Shown piece by piece: positions 1 through 10,802 of a stretch of 64,000 nucleotides of DNA. The stretch is taken from contig JANEZZ010000987.1 in NCBI GenBank assembly GCA_026122225.1, positions 248,001-312,000 on the forward strand, in the 5' to 3' direction. Each line of letters begins with the position of its first letter. Within the stretch, counting starts at the first letter, position 1. Position numbers and translations under genes: made by a program. The stretch comes from Heloderma charlesbogerti (lineage: Eukaryota; Chordata; Lepidosauria; Squamata; Helodermatidae). The notes under the pieces are model-generated. The model made no database searches. It was not told where the DNA came from and worked only from the letters and a program-made list of their open reading frames with translations.

Positions 1-61
1 TTTCATTACCTCTAAACATCAGTATTTGTTATGGATCTTTGCTTGAAATTTTTAAGATGTA

Positions 62-286
62 CAGTCAGGGCCAGAAATACTGGAACAAGGATAATTGTTT
101 TGGCAGTTGGCCTCTGTACACCACCACATTGAAGTTGAAAGGAAACACACCCAGATGGGAGCGAAGTCAGGACTTTCAGCTGTAATTCAAGGAGTTTGAC
201 AAAAGTGGGGCACTAACCATTCAGAAAGGACAGCCAGTGGCACACACACACACACCCATCATTTGTGGCTCATAAGTAATGGAACA
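62..286. repeat. Left terminal inverted repeat of the Tc1 element
   Basis: This repeat matches the reverse complement of 1478-1699 over about 225 bp with scattered single-base differences. It contains a short (CA)n run at 241-255 that is slightly longer than in the right copy. Confidence 0.92.
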
Positions 287-318
287 AACCAACATAACTG
301 CAAACTTAAGGATTGCCT

Positions 319-1339
319 TTAATACCGGGATGAAAATCCTTTGCAGTCAATGACTGCCTGAAGTCTGGAACCCATGGACATGACCAAATGCTGAGTTTCC
401 TCCCTTGAGATGCTTTGCCAGGCCTTTATTGCAGCTGCCTTCAGCTGCTGCTTGTTTGTGGGTCTTTCTGCCTTCAGTCTTGTCTTCAGTAAGTGAAAAG
501 CATACTCTATTGGGTTCAGATCAGGTGACTGACTTGGTCATTGAAGAACATCCCATTCCTTTGCCTGGAGAAACTCTTGGGTAGCTTTTGCTGTATGTTT
601 TGGGTCATTATCCATCTGCAATACGAAGTGGCGTCCTATCCATTTGGCAGCATTCGGCTGAATCTGAGCAGAAAGTATAGCCCTACACACTTCAGAATTC
701 CTGCTGCGTCTATCAGCAGTCAGGTCATCAATAAACACCAGTGACCCGGTTCCATTGGCAGCCATACATGCCCATGCCATAACACTGCCTCCACCATGTT
801 TGACAGATGATATGGTATGCTTTGATTCATGAGCTGTTCCTTTCCTTCTCCATACTTTTCCCTTCCCATCATTCTGGTACAAGTTAATCTTGGTTTCATC
901 AGTCCAAAGAACCTTATTCCAGAACTGGACAGGCTTTTTTAGGTGTTTGCTGGCAAAGGCTAATCTGGCCTTTCTGTTCTTGACTGTTACCAATGGTTTG
1001 CACCTTGTTGTGAAGCCTCTGTATTTACATTCATAAAGCCGTCTCTTGACTGTAGATGTTGACGACATGCCTACCTCCGCAAGAGCATTCTTGACCTGGC
1101 TGGATGTTGTGAAAGGGTTCCTCTTCACCATGAGCAGAATTCTACAGTCATCCACTTTAGTGGTCTTCCAGGCCTTTTGCTGTTGCTGAGCTTGCCAGTT
1201 AATTACTTCTTTTTCAGGATGTTCCAAACTGTTGTATTGGCCACTCCCACTGTTTTTGCTATCTCTCTGATGGGTTTATTTTGTTTCCTCACCTAATGAT
1301 GGCCTCCTTCACTCGCATGGACACCTCTTTGGGCTTCAT
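319..1339 (-). pseudogene. Tc1 transposase pseudogene (DD34E type)
   Basis: The frame encodes a Tc1-family cut-and-paste transposase. The first two catalytic aspartates are seen in LWTDETK and QMDNDPKH. The glutamate lies in NPIEYAF, 34 residues after the second aspartate, which is the DD34E spacing of Tc1. A TGA at 538-540 interrupts the frame where the family has tryptophan; beyond it the same frame runs 72 more codons to a natural TAA at 319-321. The N-terminal DNA-binding region from the likely ATG at 1337-1339 is broken by a stop and frameshifts near 1220-1300. The longest open stretch (538-1227) has no ATG at its upstream end, so it is not an intact gene. Confidence 0.93.
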
Positions 1340-1477
1340 ATTGGGAGTTTCAGTGAACAGCTGCCAAATGCAAATGTAACACTCAGAACCACCTCCAGGC
1401 CTTTTCTCTGCTGGATTGGTCATGGGGTACCCAGGAAACAGGCCACACCTGGCCATGCAGCTGCTTGTCAGCCATTC

Positions 1478-1699
1478 GTTCCATTACTTATGAGCCACCA
1501 ACGATGGGTGTGTGTGTATGCCACTGGCTGTCCTTCCTGAATAGTTGATGCCCCACTTTTGTCAAACCCCTTGCATTACAGCTGAAAGTCCTGACTTCGC
1601 TCCCATCTGGGTGTGTTTCCTTTCAACTTCAATGTGGTGATGTACAGAGGCCAACTGCCAAAACAGTTATCCTTGTTCCAATATTTCTGGCCCTGACTG
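1478..1699. repeat. Right terminal inverted repeat of the Tc1 element
   Basis: This is the reverse-complement partner of 62-286. The match stops just inside a shared ATAAGTAATGGAAC motif, which marks the inner boundary of both repeats. Confidence 0.92.
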
Positions 1700-1701
1700 T
1701 A

Positions 1702-2689
1702 TTTCTTCTTGAAGGCAGGTTATATATTATTATTTCACTTCCTGACTCCTAAGTCAGGACAAGCAGAATGGTATCCCACTTTTCCCTCAACAGATCATTT
1801 ATTCCAGAAACACTTACCAACATCGTTTGATTGTAATACTTCATATAATTTACACTGAATAGATTACCCAATGAAAACTAACATTCCATTAATGCTAAGT
1901 GTTTTATATGGAACAGAAAAATGAGTTCTATTTCTACTTTACAAAATCCTCCAATAAGAATAAGGAAAACATTATAGTGCTTTCATTTTCTTCCAGCATT
2001 TGTATACCAAAAATGTAATACAGAGGACATGGCTCTCATTAGCTAATTCACAATCAAAAGGTTTCATTCATATTAGCACACATTTGGACCACATTTTAAT
2101 CTGACAAAAATGAGCTCTGGATAATTTTATCTTAATCATGGCAAGTCAGCAAATGCCAAGCACTTAATAGTGTATATGGGAGAAATAAAATGTATCTGAA
2201 GCATTCTGGAAATAGAACTTTAAGGTTTTAACAACAGAGCTAAAAACTTAAAATTGGCGGAAAGCTGCATTTAAACATATTTGCCCCAATCCAGAGAAGA
2301 TTAGTTGTGCTTAAATCTCATTGATTTTAAAGAGACTTAAGTGTGACTAATGTTACCTAGATCTGGACCACTATCCCATGTTATAACCAGTGATAGGTTT
2401 TGGTTTGTTTGTTTGTTATTTTAATAATAAATGGATAGTATTTAACTTTTTCTGTCTGTCTCAATGAGTCTTTAGAAATATTTGATTGAGTAGTTATTTT
2501 CAGTTTTGCAGCTAGTGCACTCACCTTACTTGTACTGCTATTTCCATCTCAAAGCACAGATGAATACCCATCCAAGGAACACACAGTTCCTATTCACTTG
2601 TCTCAGATAAGTGGTAAAGGTGGCCTAGTGAAAGCAAACCTACTTCTTTCCCTCTGGTTTAAGTGCTGGTAGAAAGAAAACATGAAGAC
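1702..2689. other. No gene seen; A+T-rich unique-looking sequence
   Basis: I see no open frame, repeat family or RNA gene that I can support here. The sequence is A+T-rich with short homopolymer runs. Confidence 0.6.
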
Positions 2690-2965
2690 CCAGTTTGCAC
2701 ATAACAAAAATTCATGGGTTGTTTAACCCATGAATTGTTGGGACTGCACATGAGCGAGTGTGCTGCCTCCCACCTGTTAGCCACTTCCACTTTGGGAAAC
2801 AACCCAGAATACCCTGTTCCTAGGTTGTTAGTCATGATGTCCAAACCTGGCACTTTTGGTTGTTGAGAGTTAAACAATCCAGAGTTTTAACCCATGGTTT
2901 GTTTTTGGGTTAAAACTCTGAGTTGTTTAACCTTCAGCAACCCAGAGTGCTGGGTTCGGATGAAT
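2690..2965. repeat. Non-autonomous hairpin MITE, family 'hp', copy 1
   Basis: Two hairpins flank the body: one at 2711-2734 (TTCATGGGTT, short loop, AACCCATGAA) and one at about 2882-2921 (AGAGTTTTAACCCA paired with TGGGTTAAAACTCT). The start GTTTGCACATAA and internal blocks around CTTCCACTTT and ATGTCCAAACC recur at 54750-54942. No coding capacity is present. Exact ends and target duplication are not resolved, so the superfamily is unknown. Confidence 0.6.
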
Positions 2966-2993
2966 TACATCATTTTAAAACACCCAAAATGTT

Positions 2994-3110
2994 GTTGTTC
3001 AGTCGTGTCCGACTCTTTGTGACCCCATGGACCATAGCACGCCAAGCCTTCTTGTCCTGCGCTCTCGCCCGGAGCGTGCTCAAGTCCATATTCATTGCAT
3101 CAGTGACCCA
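2994..3110 (-). mobile_element. RTE-BovB LINE, 3' terminal fragment
   Basis: The segment begins with GTTGTTGTTCAGTCGTGTCC, which is the reverse complement of the BovB 3' end with its short AAC-type tail, and continues through the conserved block ending near GCATCAGTGA. It matches the ends at 34665 and 63797. It is a severely 5'-truncated insertion of about 115 bp. Confidence 0.9.
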
Positions 3111-4140
3111 AAATGTAAAGTCTGCCAAATTCTCTTCAAAAAGATTAAGCCCCTTGGTACATAAAAATTTGATTTTAGCTGACTTTGCTTAAGATTCCAT
3201 TGAGTGCTCCTGCAATCAATTTGAAAGGAATTTTAAATAATTTCTTCATAATTGGTTAAGTATAATGTCACAGCATCTGGGCTTCCTGGGTTTCCATATC
3301 AGTAAGAGTCCCACTGTAAAGAGCACCTACTCCGTTTTAAACACCTTTGTCTTATGACTCCGAACTATACCTTTCTTAAAGACCCTTGGCTATGTGGAAC
3401 TAGATTTGTTGCCACTTGTTCCTGTTCTGTTTCAGCCAAGCTTCCTAACTGGGATACTGTTGCAGCAGTCTTTGTTCCTGCAGTCTTTGGTCTGCTCCTG
3501 AACCCAGGTGGCAGTGGCATCAGCACTGTGTTGCCACTCATGTCACTTCTTAGATCTGTGCATCCCTTCTTCCATTACTCAGCCTCCTGCTCCCTCTTGG
3601 TGTCTTCCTTCTCTGCTCATCCTTCTTCCTCCCTCTGTCTTGCCCCTTCCCTTATATGTTGTATCCACTGGCTCCTTCCTCATCCAGACTTCTCTCTGTA
3701 TTTAGCAACTTCCTAGGTGCTTTGTGGGTCATGGCTGTGCCCATCTTAGGCCCATTACTGCTGCCACAACTTCCTCTGCTGTCTCCTGCATTGCCAATAG
3801 GCCCCTCCTCTGACTGACTCCCTTACCTCACTGTCTGCACATACATAGGAGATTATTAGATTAGCAGCAAAGGAATTTGATTAAATTAGTCTATATTTCA
3901 GCTAAGTAACAATATGGGAAAATTCTAAAGATGTGAATTACTCTGATTTTTCTTGTACCTTGGACAACTATTTCTTGGACAACTATTTTCTGATAATTTT
4001 AGTTCCTTATCAGTAATTATATAACAAATGACATAAGATCTGGAAACAATTAAGGTTGGTCCTTTAGGTTGAATGGGCACTGCCCCTCCTCACAACCATT
4101 CCCTGCCTGCCTGCCTGCCAGCCCAGGGTGAAAACAATAG
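3111..4140. other. No gene seen; pyrimidine-rich stretches
   Basis: Open frames at 3354-3716 and 3508-3705 overlap in two frames and reflect a low-complexity C/T-rich stretch. Neither shows a recognisable domain. Confidence 0.55.
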
Positions 4141-4144
4141 CTGC

Positions 4145-4620
4145 CAGCCTCCTCTTTATTGTATTTATTTATTTATTTATTTAATTTCTATACCACCCAA
4201 TAGCCGAAGCTCTCTGGGCGGTTCACAAAAATTAAAAACAAAAAGTACACAATAAAACAATACAAAAATATAAAAGCATGAAAACCACAATTTAACAATG
4301 CAACCAGAATAAAACCAGAATAAAACCTAGCAGCAATGCAGCGATTTAAAATACAGATTTAAAACAGCAAAGCTAAAAGACTAGAAACCTAAAAGACTAA
4401 AATGCCTGGAAGAATAAAAAGGTCTTCACCTGGCGCTGGAAGGAATACAACGTAGGTGCCAGGTGAACCTCACTAGGGAGCTCATCCCACAGCCAGGGTG
4501 CCACAGCAGAAAAGGCCCTCTTCCTAGTAGCCACCCACCTCACTTCTTTTGGCAGAAGTTCACGGAGAAGGACCGCTGAGGATGATCTTAAGTTCTGGGC
4601 AGGCACATATGGGAGGAGAT
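4145..4620 (-). mobile_element. CR1/L2-type LINE, 3' end with last codons of ORF2
   Basis: On the minus strand a frame (4397-4606) carries RAFSAVAPWLWDELP, the conserved C-terminal block of CR1/L2 reverse transcriptases. It is followed by an A/T-rich 3' region containing GAACCGCCCAGAGAGCTTCG and an ATTT-type tandem tail (4157-4183 on the plus strand). Near-identical tails occur at 21546-21612 and 34515-34610, so this family is multicopy here. Which CR1/L2 subclade it belongs to is not decided. Confidence 0.85.
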
Positions 4621-5331
4621 GATCCTTCAGATAACTCTTTAATTAGTCTCTATGTTGTCCTCATGGAACTCAGCAGGCAAGTCCCTCCCTTACAAAGACT
4701 CACAGGCACACCACATTTTTTCTTACTGGTACAGGAGGGTCTTCATGGGCAGAAGTCATCTCATCCCATGAAGAAGTAAGGGGAGAAGGAGCAGCAATGG
4801 TGGGGGGAAGGAAAGATTGTCAGGCCTGGAGTCCATTGATCAAACAAGGATTAAGCAGCGGAGCAGGGGGGAAGCAACATGGACTTTGTTTTATTTTTCT
4901 GTGAGGTTCAGAGCTTCAGGCAGATGGAAAGCTGCCTTGAGCAGAAAATCCTCATTTAAATGTTTTAAGGAAAGAGGAAAAACATTCTGAATACTTGGTG
5001 GAGGTTGTTTTGCTTTGATTTTTCATGAGAGAGACTGCGTTATTATGAACAATAAACCCATGAGTTGGGGGACAGTGTTTAATTTCTAAAAAGAGCAGTT
5101 CAGCATATGTTGGGGAAGGCTTGCCTGACACCTACATTGTGTGTGTTTTTGGTTTCAGGCAAAGACCTTTCCTTTTTGCCAGGCATTTTAGAGCCTTAGC
5201 TTTTAGATTTTTATCACTGTTGTTGTGCTGTTCATCATTTTGTATGCTATTTTATTTAACAGTTTATAATCCATCTATTACATTAATTTGTGGGAAATTA
5301 TGCAATTTATTTTGCATATATGTCCTTTCTA
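4621..5331. other. No gene seen
   Basis: I see no supported gene or repeat in this stretch. Short open frames at 4549-4779 and 5121-5378 have no recognisable domain. Confidence 0.55.
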
Positions 5332-5332
5332 T

Positions 5333-5369
5333 CCCCTTCATGGATCACTGCCTTGTTGTGGCGAAGGGG
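5333..5369 (+). other. 5' terminal stem-loop of BovB
   Basis: CCCCTTC pairs with GAAGGGG across a roughly 23-base loop. The same potential stem is present at the 5' end of copy 2 (37142-37178, minus strand). A conserved 5' hairpin could mark the RNA start, but this is inference from two copies. Confidence 0.5.
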
Positions 5370-5397
5370 CTCGCGTAACTCAGTGAAGCCATAAGCT

Positions 5398-6430
5398 ATG
5401 CCGTGCAGAGCCAACCAAGATGGACAGGCGGAGAGTTCTGACAAAATGTGGTCCACTGGAGAAGGAAATGGCAACCCACTCCAGTATTCTTGCCAAGAAA
5501 ACCCCATAGAACGTATCACAAGGCTAAAAGAGATGACGCCGGATGATGAGCCCCTCAGGTCGAAAGGTGTCCAATATGCTACTGGGGAAGAGCAGAGGGA
5601 ATTTCCAAGTAGTGCCAGAAAGAGTGAAGCGGCTGGGCCAAAGCTGAAAGGACACTCAGCTGTGGATGTGTCTGGTGGTGAAAAGAAACTCCGATGCTGT
5701 AAAGAACAATATTGTTTAGGAACCTGGAATGTCAGATCAATGAATCAAGGTAAGCTGGAGGTAGTCAAACATGAGCTGGCAAGATTGAACATCGACATCT
5801 TGGGAAACAGCAAACTAAAATGGACAAGCATGGGCGAATTTAATTCAGGGGACCATCATATCTACTACTGTGGGCAAGAATCCCTTAGAAGAAATGGAGT
5901 AGCACTCATAGTCAATAAAAGGGTGGGAAAAGCAGTACTGGGGTACAATCTCAAAAACGATAGAATGATCTCAGTTCGAATCCAAGGCAAACCATTCAAC
6001 ATCACAGTAATTCAAGTCTATGCCCCACTGAGGCCGAAGAAGCTGAGGTCGATCGGTTCTATGAAGACCTACAACACCTTCTAGAACTAACACCAAAAAA
6101 AGATGTCCTTTTCATCATAGGGGATTGGAATGCTATAGTAGGAAGTCAAGAAATCACTGGGAGAACAGGCAAGCATAGCCTTGGTGTACAAAATGAAGCA
6201 GGACAAAGGCTAATAGAGTTTTGCCAAGAGAACACGCTGATCATAGCAAACACTCTTTTCCAACAGCACAAGAGGCGACTCTACACATGGACATCACCAG
6301 ATGGTCAATATCGAAATCAGATTGATTATGTCCTTTGCAGCCAAAGATGGAGAAGCTCTATACAGTCAGTCAAAACAAGACCTGGAGCTGACTGTGGCTC
6401 AGATCATGAGCTGCTTCTTGCAAAATTTCG
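5398..6430 (+). pseudogene. BovB endonuclease domain, decayed
   Basis: The frame 5398-6084 carries the AP-endonuclease-like N-terminal half, including LGTWNVRSMNQG and VALIVNKRVGKAV. The glutamate of the SELKW motif, part of the metal-binding active site, is replaced by lysine (SKLKW). A frameshift near 6035 moves the rest to another frame, where the GDWNA motif is still readable around 6122. The segment continues to QIDYVLC and SDHELLLAKF at 6319-6430. Nicking activity is not expected from this copy. Confidence 0.85.
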
Positions 6431-6437
6431 GCTTAAA

Positions 6438-8111
6438 TTGAAGAACGTAGGGAAAACCTCTAAACCATTCAGGTATGACCTAAATCATATCCCTTATGAA
6501 TATACAGTGGAGGTAAGGAATAGATTTAAGGGATTAGACTTGATAGACAGAGTGCCTGAGGAACGATGGACGGAGGTCTGTAACATTGTTCAGGAGGTAG
6601 CAACTCAATCCATCCTAAAGAAAAAGAAATGCAAGAAAGCCAAGTGGCTGTCTCATGAGGCTTTACAAGTAGCTGAGGAAAGAAGGGATGCGAAAAGCAA
6701 GGGAGAAAGGGGAAGATATACCCAACTGAATGCAGAGTTTCAGTAGAATAGCAAGGAGAGACAAGAAGGCCTTCTTAAATGAACAATGCAAAGAAATTGA
6801 GGAAAACAATAGAATGGGAAAGACTAGAGATCTTTTCAAGAAAATCGGAGATCTCAAGGGAACATTTTGTGCAAAGACGGGCATGATAAAGGACAAAGAA
6901 GGCAGGGACCTAACAGAAGCAGATGAGATTAAGAAGAGGTGGCAAGAATACACAGAAGAACTATACAGGAAAGATCTGACTGTCCCTGATAGCCATGATA
7001 GTGTGGTCACTGAACTTGAGCCGGACATCCTCGAGAGTGAAGTCAAGTGGGCCTTAGGAAGCATTACTAACAACAAAGCTAGCGGAGATGACAGTATTCC
7101 AGCTGAGCTATTTAAAATCCTAAAAGATGCTGCTGTTAAAGTGCTGCACTCAATATGCCAACACATTTGGAACACTCAACAGTGGCCACAAGACTGGAAA
7201 AGGTCAGTTTACATTCCAATCCCAAAGAAGGGCAATGCCAAAGAGTGTTCAAACTACTGTACAATTGCGCTCATTTCACATGCCAGCAAGGTGATGCTCA
7301 AAATCCTACAAGCTAGGCTTCAGCAGCATGTGAACCGAGAACTACCGGAAGTACAAGCTGGGTTTCGAAGAGGCAGAGGAACTAGAGATCAAATCACCAA
7401 CATTCGCTGGATCATGGAGAAAACAAGAGAATTCCAGAAAAACGTCTATTTCTGCTTCATTGACTATGCTAAAGCCTTTGATTGTGTGGATGACAACAAA
7501 CTGTGGCAGATTCTTAAAGAGATGGGAGTACCAGACCACCTTACCTATCTCCTGAGAAACCTGTATGAGGGTCAAGAAGCAACAGTAAGAACTGGACATG
7601 GGACAACTTCATATTGTCGCCCTGCTTATTTAACTTATATGCAGAGTACATCATGAGAAACGCCGGGTTGGATGAATCACAGGTCGGAATTAAGATTGCC
7701 AGGAGAATTATCCACAACCTCAGATACGCAGATGATACCACGCTAATGGCAGAAAGTGAGAAGAATCTAAAGAGCTTCTTGTTGAGGGTGAAAGTGGAGA
7801 GTGCAAAAGCTGGTTTGAAACTCAACATTTAAAAAACTAAGATCATGGCATCTGGCCCCATCATTTCCTGGCATATAGAAGGGGAAGAAATGGAAGCAGT
7901 GCAGATTTTATTTTCTTGGGCTCCAAGATCACCGCAGATGGTGACTGTAGCCATGAAATTAAAAGACGCTTGCTTTATGGGAGGAAAGCTATGGCAAACC
8001 TAGACAGCATAGTAAGAAGCAGAGACATCACCTTGCCGACAAAGATTCGTATAATCAAAGCTATGGTTTTCCCAGTAGTAATGTATGGCTGTGAGAGCTG
8101 GACTATAAGGA
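6438..8111 (+). pseudogene. BovB reverse transcriptase domain, decayed
   Basis: The open parts are 6438-6746, 6730-7656 and 7614-7832. They carry the RTE reverse transcriptase blocks YIPIPKKG, EVQAGFRRGRGTRDQI, FCFIDYAKAFDCVD and, in the last part, RYADDTTLM, the catalytic YADD box. A deletion near 7600 removes the block that normally joins the GQEATVR and SPCLFNLYAE segments and shifts the frame. A TAA at 7830-7832 follows. The last recognisable motif is YGCESWTIR at 8086-8108, after which the sequence is not BovB. Confidence 0.9.
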
Positions 8112-8263
8112 ATAATGAAAACAGCATAATATCAGCCTAGACCAATAAAGGAATTCTGGTAGGGGAGTAGGACACAATGGCATAGAGGGTTGAAGCCAGG
8201 TTGTTAAGAAGTACACTAAAAAGTAGAGGGCAAATATTGGGTTTGAGATCTCCCTGAGGGATG
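8112..8263 (-). repeat. Left arm of a 152-bp inverted duplication
   Basis: This is the reverse complement of 8638-8789 with one visible mismatch (8250/8651 region) and no indels. It starts exactly where BovB copy 1 ends. Its sequence is an inverted copy of the RT region of the older LINE lying to the right. Confidence 0.95.
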
Positions 8264-8585
8264 ATGATACAACACAGATGATGTCATACTACTAAGGAGA
8301 GCAGACAGAATAAAGCTGAGAGACTGGGGCAAAATGAGATCTCCTAGCTGTTAGTAGCTACAGAAAGCTTCCCATTCTCCTTGTGTAGATTATCTGTATC
8401 CTTGTATATAGACTAATAGAGATTATTGTGTCAAATAAAACTATTAGCACTACTACTGACATTAAGTTTCTATGAGAAATTGACGCCATACTCATTGGCA
8501 GATACTGATCCTGGAAATGTCTGTTGCTGGTATTTGTATGTTAATACTCTCTTTCTAGTTTCCTGTTTCAATAAAAAACCCTTAA
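8264..8585. other. Spacer between inverted arms, unrecognised
   Basis: The sequence is A+T-rich and shows no coding or repeat signature that I can name. Confidence 0.5.
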
Positions 8586-8640
8586 GGGCACAATCCTATG
8601 CATGTTCAGACAGAAAAAAAAGTCCTATTACTCCCAGCAT
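8586..8640. mobile_element. Harbinger-like MITE, left half only
   Basis: The start GGGCACAATCCTATGCATG follows TAA at 8583-8585 and is closely similar to the complete 115-bp element at 33265-33379. The right half is missing and the sequence changes to LINE at 8641. Confidence 0.7.
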
Positions 8641-8789
8641 CCCTCAGGCAGATCTCAAACCCAATATTTGCCCTCTACTTTTTAGTGTACTTCTTAACAA
8701 CCTGGCTTCAACCCTCTATGCCATTGTGTCCTACTCCCCTACCAGAATTCCTTTATTGGTCTAGGCTGATATTATGCTGTTTTCATTAT
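8638..8789 (+). repeat. Right arm of the 152-bp inverted duplication
   Basis: This arm is in its natural context, continuous with the downstream LINE. Together with the left arm and a 374-bp spacer it could fold as a large stem-loop or cruciform. Confidence 0.95.
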
Positions 8790-10470
8790 CCAGAACAGGC
8801 CTAAATAATTTGCTACCTGCTTTGGGGCCTAAGAGCAACTTAATTATAAATGATAATAAGTCTAAGGTCTTAGTGTTTACTAACCATTATAAAAACACTA
8901 AGGGTGCAATCCTATTGAGATAGTCGGCAGCCTCCGAAGCTGGAGGCTGCTGAGTATCCAATGCAGGGCACCCATAGCCCATAGGTGATCCTTGCCTCCA
9001 TGCTTTGACTGCCCTGCATTTTTGGCTAGCTAGGCGATTTTGACTGTCTAGCTCTGGCTTCAGGGAGGGAAGGAGGCCACATGGCACATAGGAAGCTACA
9101 TAATGCGGCTTCCGCAGTTGCCTCCCCTCCCCCAGGGCCCCTTCTCCACGGTCCGTTTCATAGCATGGAGATGTAGCTGGCATGGGGAGAACCACGCTGT
9201 CGATGGGGTGGGAAGCACGGTGGGGGAGGAGGTGGGAAACACGGTTTCTGAGAACCACGTTCAGAGCCAGTTCCTGGACACCGGAAAATCCTATGGCCCT
9301 TTTGACAGTGTCTAGTGACCATAGGATTGTTCCGTAAGTCTACTAACCACTAAAATAGAACAACTTACCCATATAAAATATTAAGGTACTCAAATGCAAA
9401 ATACAGTTTCCTGGTCTGAACAACGAAAGCAGGTCATTGATTCTGCTAATGGTGGTCAAGAGACAATCTCAAGGATTTTGTTGTTGTTTCACACAAGGTG
9501 GCCATATTATATTTTCAGTTATTCCACCCAGATAGTTTCTAGAAAAGTCTTCTATTTATGACTTTTATGACCCTGCTGCAAAAATGGAATTCTATGAGGG
9601 GTCCAGACAACATAGTTTTGTCTGTAACTGTTCTGTGTTTTCCCATAGCTTCTTCCATCTTTTTTCTTATCAGAGAAAATCCATTAATGAAGGATAGAAG
9701 AGCTGCACAATTTTAACTGGTAGTGCTAGGAGCACTATCTGAAAGCACTGCAGTTCTATGGCTCAACTTACTTTTGGCATTACCATATGAATTTCTGGCT
9801 TCAACTCTAAACTGGAAAGGGCCCAATTTAGTTTCCATAGAAAACATTTGGGTTTACCACCCTGTGTAGGAAATGGAACTATATATAAGGAAGTGGGCAT
9901 ATGATCAATTGAATATAAAGCTTGGTTAAAGCTTGGTGGTTACATTTGCATTTTCCCACTATTTCCTTTAGTTACATTCTGATTCTTTTGTCAGTCAATG
10001 GATATGGGTTATAAAAAAGAAGATTCTTTTGCTGGGTTTTCAGACATCAACTATTTATAACTATAGGAGAGCATTTATGGTTGCTCACTTTAATGTGCTT
10101 CCCCCAGCTTTTCTAACTGACCACTTTGCTAACAAGATTCCACTTAATGAGCAACTTTGTCCTTGTGGAATCTGAAAAGTAGAATCTGTTGGCTATGTTC
10201 TTTCATATTACAGTTTGTACAGGGAGCTGAGAGAGTGGTTGATTCTCCATGTATAAAAACTCTCCTCAGAAGAGCCACTGAACCTCTGATATCATTCTGT
10301 TTAAGGGATGGCTCTATCCATATTACTAAAAATGTAGCTAAATTCTTTTTATCCTCAATACAAATTAGGATGACCGGCCTTTTGGTGCCTCTGTGATTTT
10401 GTTTTTTTATTCTGTATTAACTTTGTTGTATTAATGTTTATTGATCTGTGACCACAATAAACTATTATTC
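8641..10470 (+). mobile_element. Degenerate non-LTR retrotransposon, unidentified clade (family 'X')
   Basis: Translation of 8641-8900 gives a decayed reverse transcriptase region with LLFSVLLNNLAS, a degenerate remnant at the YADD position, and SKSKVLVFTN-like residues. After the MITE at 8902-9334 the chain continues with YLGT and WSEQ-like residues. Near 10158-10230 a CPCG followed by a decayed His/Cys pattern resembles the C-terminal zinc-knuckle of LINEs. The 3' end at 10430-10470 (TGTGACCACAATAAA) resembles the family copy at 63071-63760. Many stops make it an old insertion. I cannot assign it to a named clade with confidence. Confidence 0.65.
8902..9334. mobile_element. Harbinger-like MITE, 433 bp (family H, copy 1)
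   Basis: The ends are GGGTGCAATCC and GGATTGTTCCG, flanked on both sides by TAA (8899-8901 and 9335-9337), the 3-bp target duplication typical of PIF/Harbinger. Just inside the left end a hairpin (GCAGCCTCCGAAGCTGGAGGCTGC) is conserved in position with the copies at 14377-14492 and 56241-56639. It interrupts the older LINE. It has no transposase. Confidence 0.8.
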
Positions 10471-10479
10471 CTTTCAAAA

Positions 10480-10568
10480 GCAACATGCAGATGGGATGAT
10501 TCAGTAGATAGTATATACTTGTACTTACAAAAAGCATTCATCAAAATCCTTCATCAAAGACTCCTGAG
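10480..10568 (+). mobile_element. CR1 LINE, upstream part of a split copy
   Basis: The frame here reads a decayed YLYLQKAFIKILHQRLLS, matching the conserved CR1 reverse transcriptase block with LDFSKAFDKVPH-type residues. The copy continues at 11458 after an inserted hAT element; the last 8 bases (CTCCTGAG) are repeated there. Confidence 0.85.
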
Positions 10569-10802
10569 TAGGGATGTCAGAGAATTCCGCCACGGATCTC
10601 GGGGAGGCCGAATGCCAGCGCATTCCGCCCCCCGAAATCGGTGGCGGAACGGTCTGCCACCCCCCCCACCCCCCAGTGACAGGACTTACCTTGGGCGGAT
10701 CTTCCTGGTGGCGGCAGCTCCGGCGGAGGCTCCGGCGGCGGCGGCAGCCGGTCTTCCGACCAGCTGCCGCCGCCGCCATTTCCAGTTTAAAAAAAAAAAA
10801 AA

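Larger units (their letters stand above)
62..1699 (-). mobile_element. Tc1/mariner-type DNA transposon, complete ends, inactive
   Basis: The element is bounded by TA at 60-61 and at 1700-1701, the duplication expected of Tc1/mariner insertion. Both ends read CAGTCAGGGCC inward. The terminal inverted repeats are about 225 bp each and differ at only about a dozen positions, so the insertion is moderately young. Long terminal repeats of this size are typical of the IR/DR group of vertebrate Tc1 elements. One transposase pseudogene lies between them on the minus strand. At 1638 bp it is the normal length for the family, so the element died by point mutations and small indels rather than large deletion. 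Confidence 0.95.
5332..8111 (+). mobile_element. RTE-BovB LINE, copy 1, nearly full 5' end, 3'-truncated
   Basis: This copy carries the apurinic-like endonuclease and reverse transcriptase of BovB, an RTE-clade LINE that copies itself through an RNA intermediate and has moved horizontally between squamates and ruminants. Its 5' start (TCCCCTTCATGG) coincides within a base or two with that of copy 2 at 37179, so both probably reach the true 5' terminus. The coding frame is broken by several frameshifts and an internal deletion near 7600. It stops at about 8111, inside the sequence for the RT C-terminal region, and joins directly to an inverted duplication. The 3' UTR and tail are missing. Confidence 0.93.

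Noticed and set aside
538..1227. Apparently intact 229-aa protein
   Set aside because: It starts at TTG with no ATG, and lacks the catalytic glutamate because of a stop. It is the open part of a Tc1 transposase pseudogene.
3354..3716. 120-aa open frame with a second overlapping frame
   Set aside because: The region is low-complexity and pyrimidine-rich, both frames are open by composition, and no domain is recognisable.
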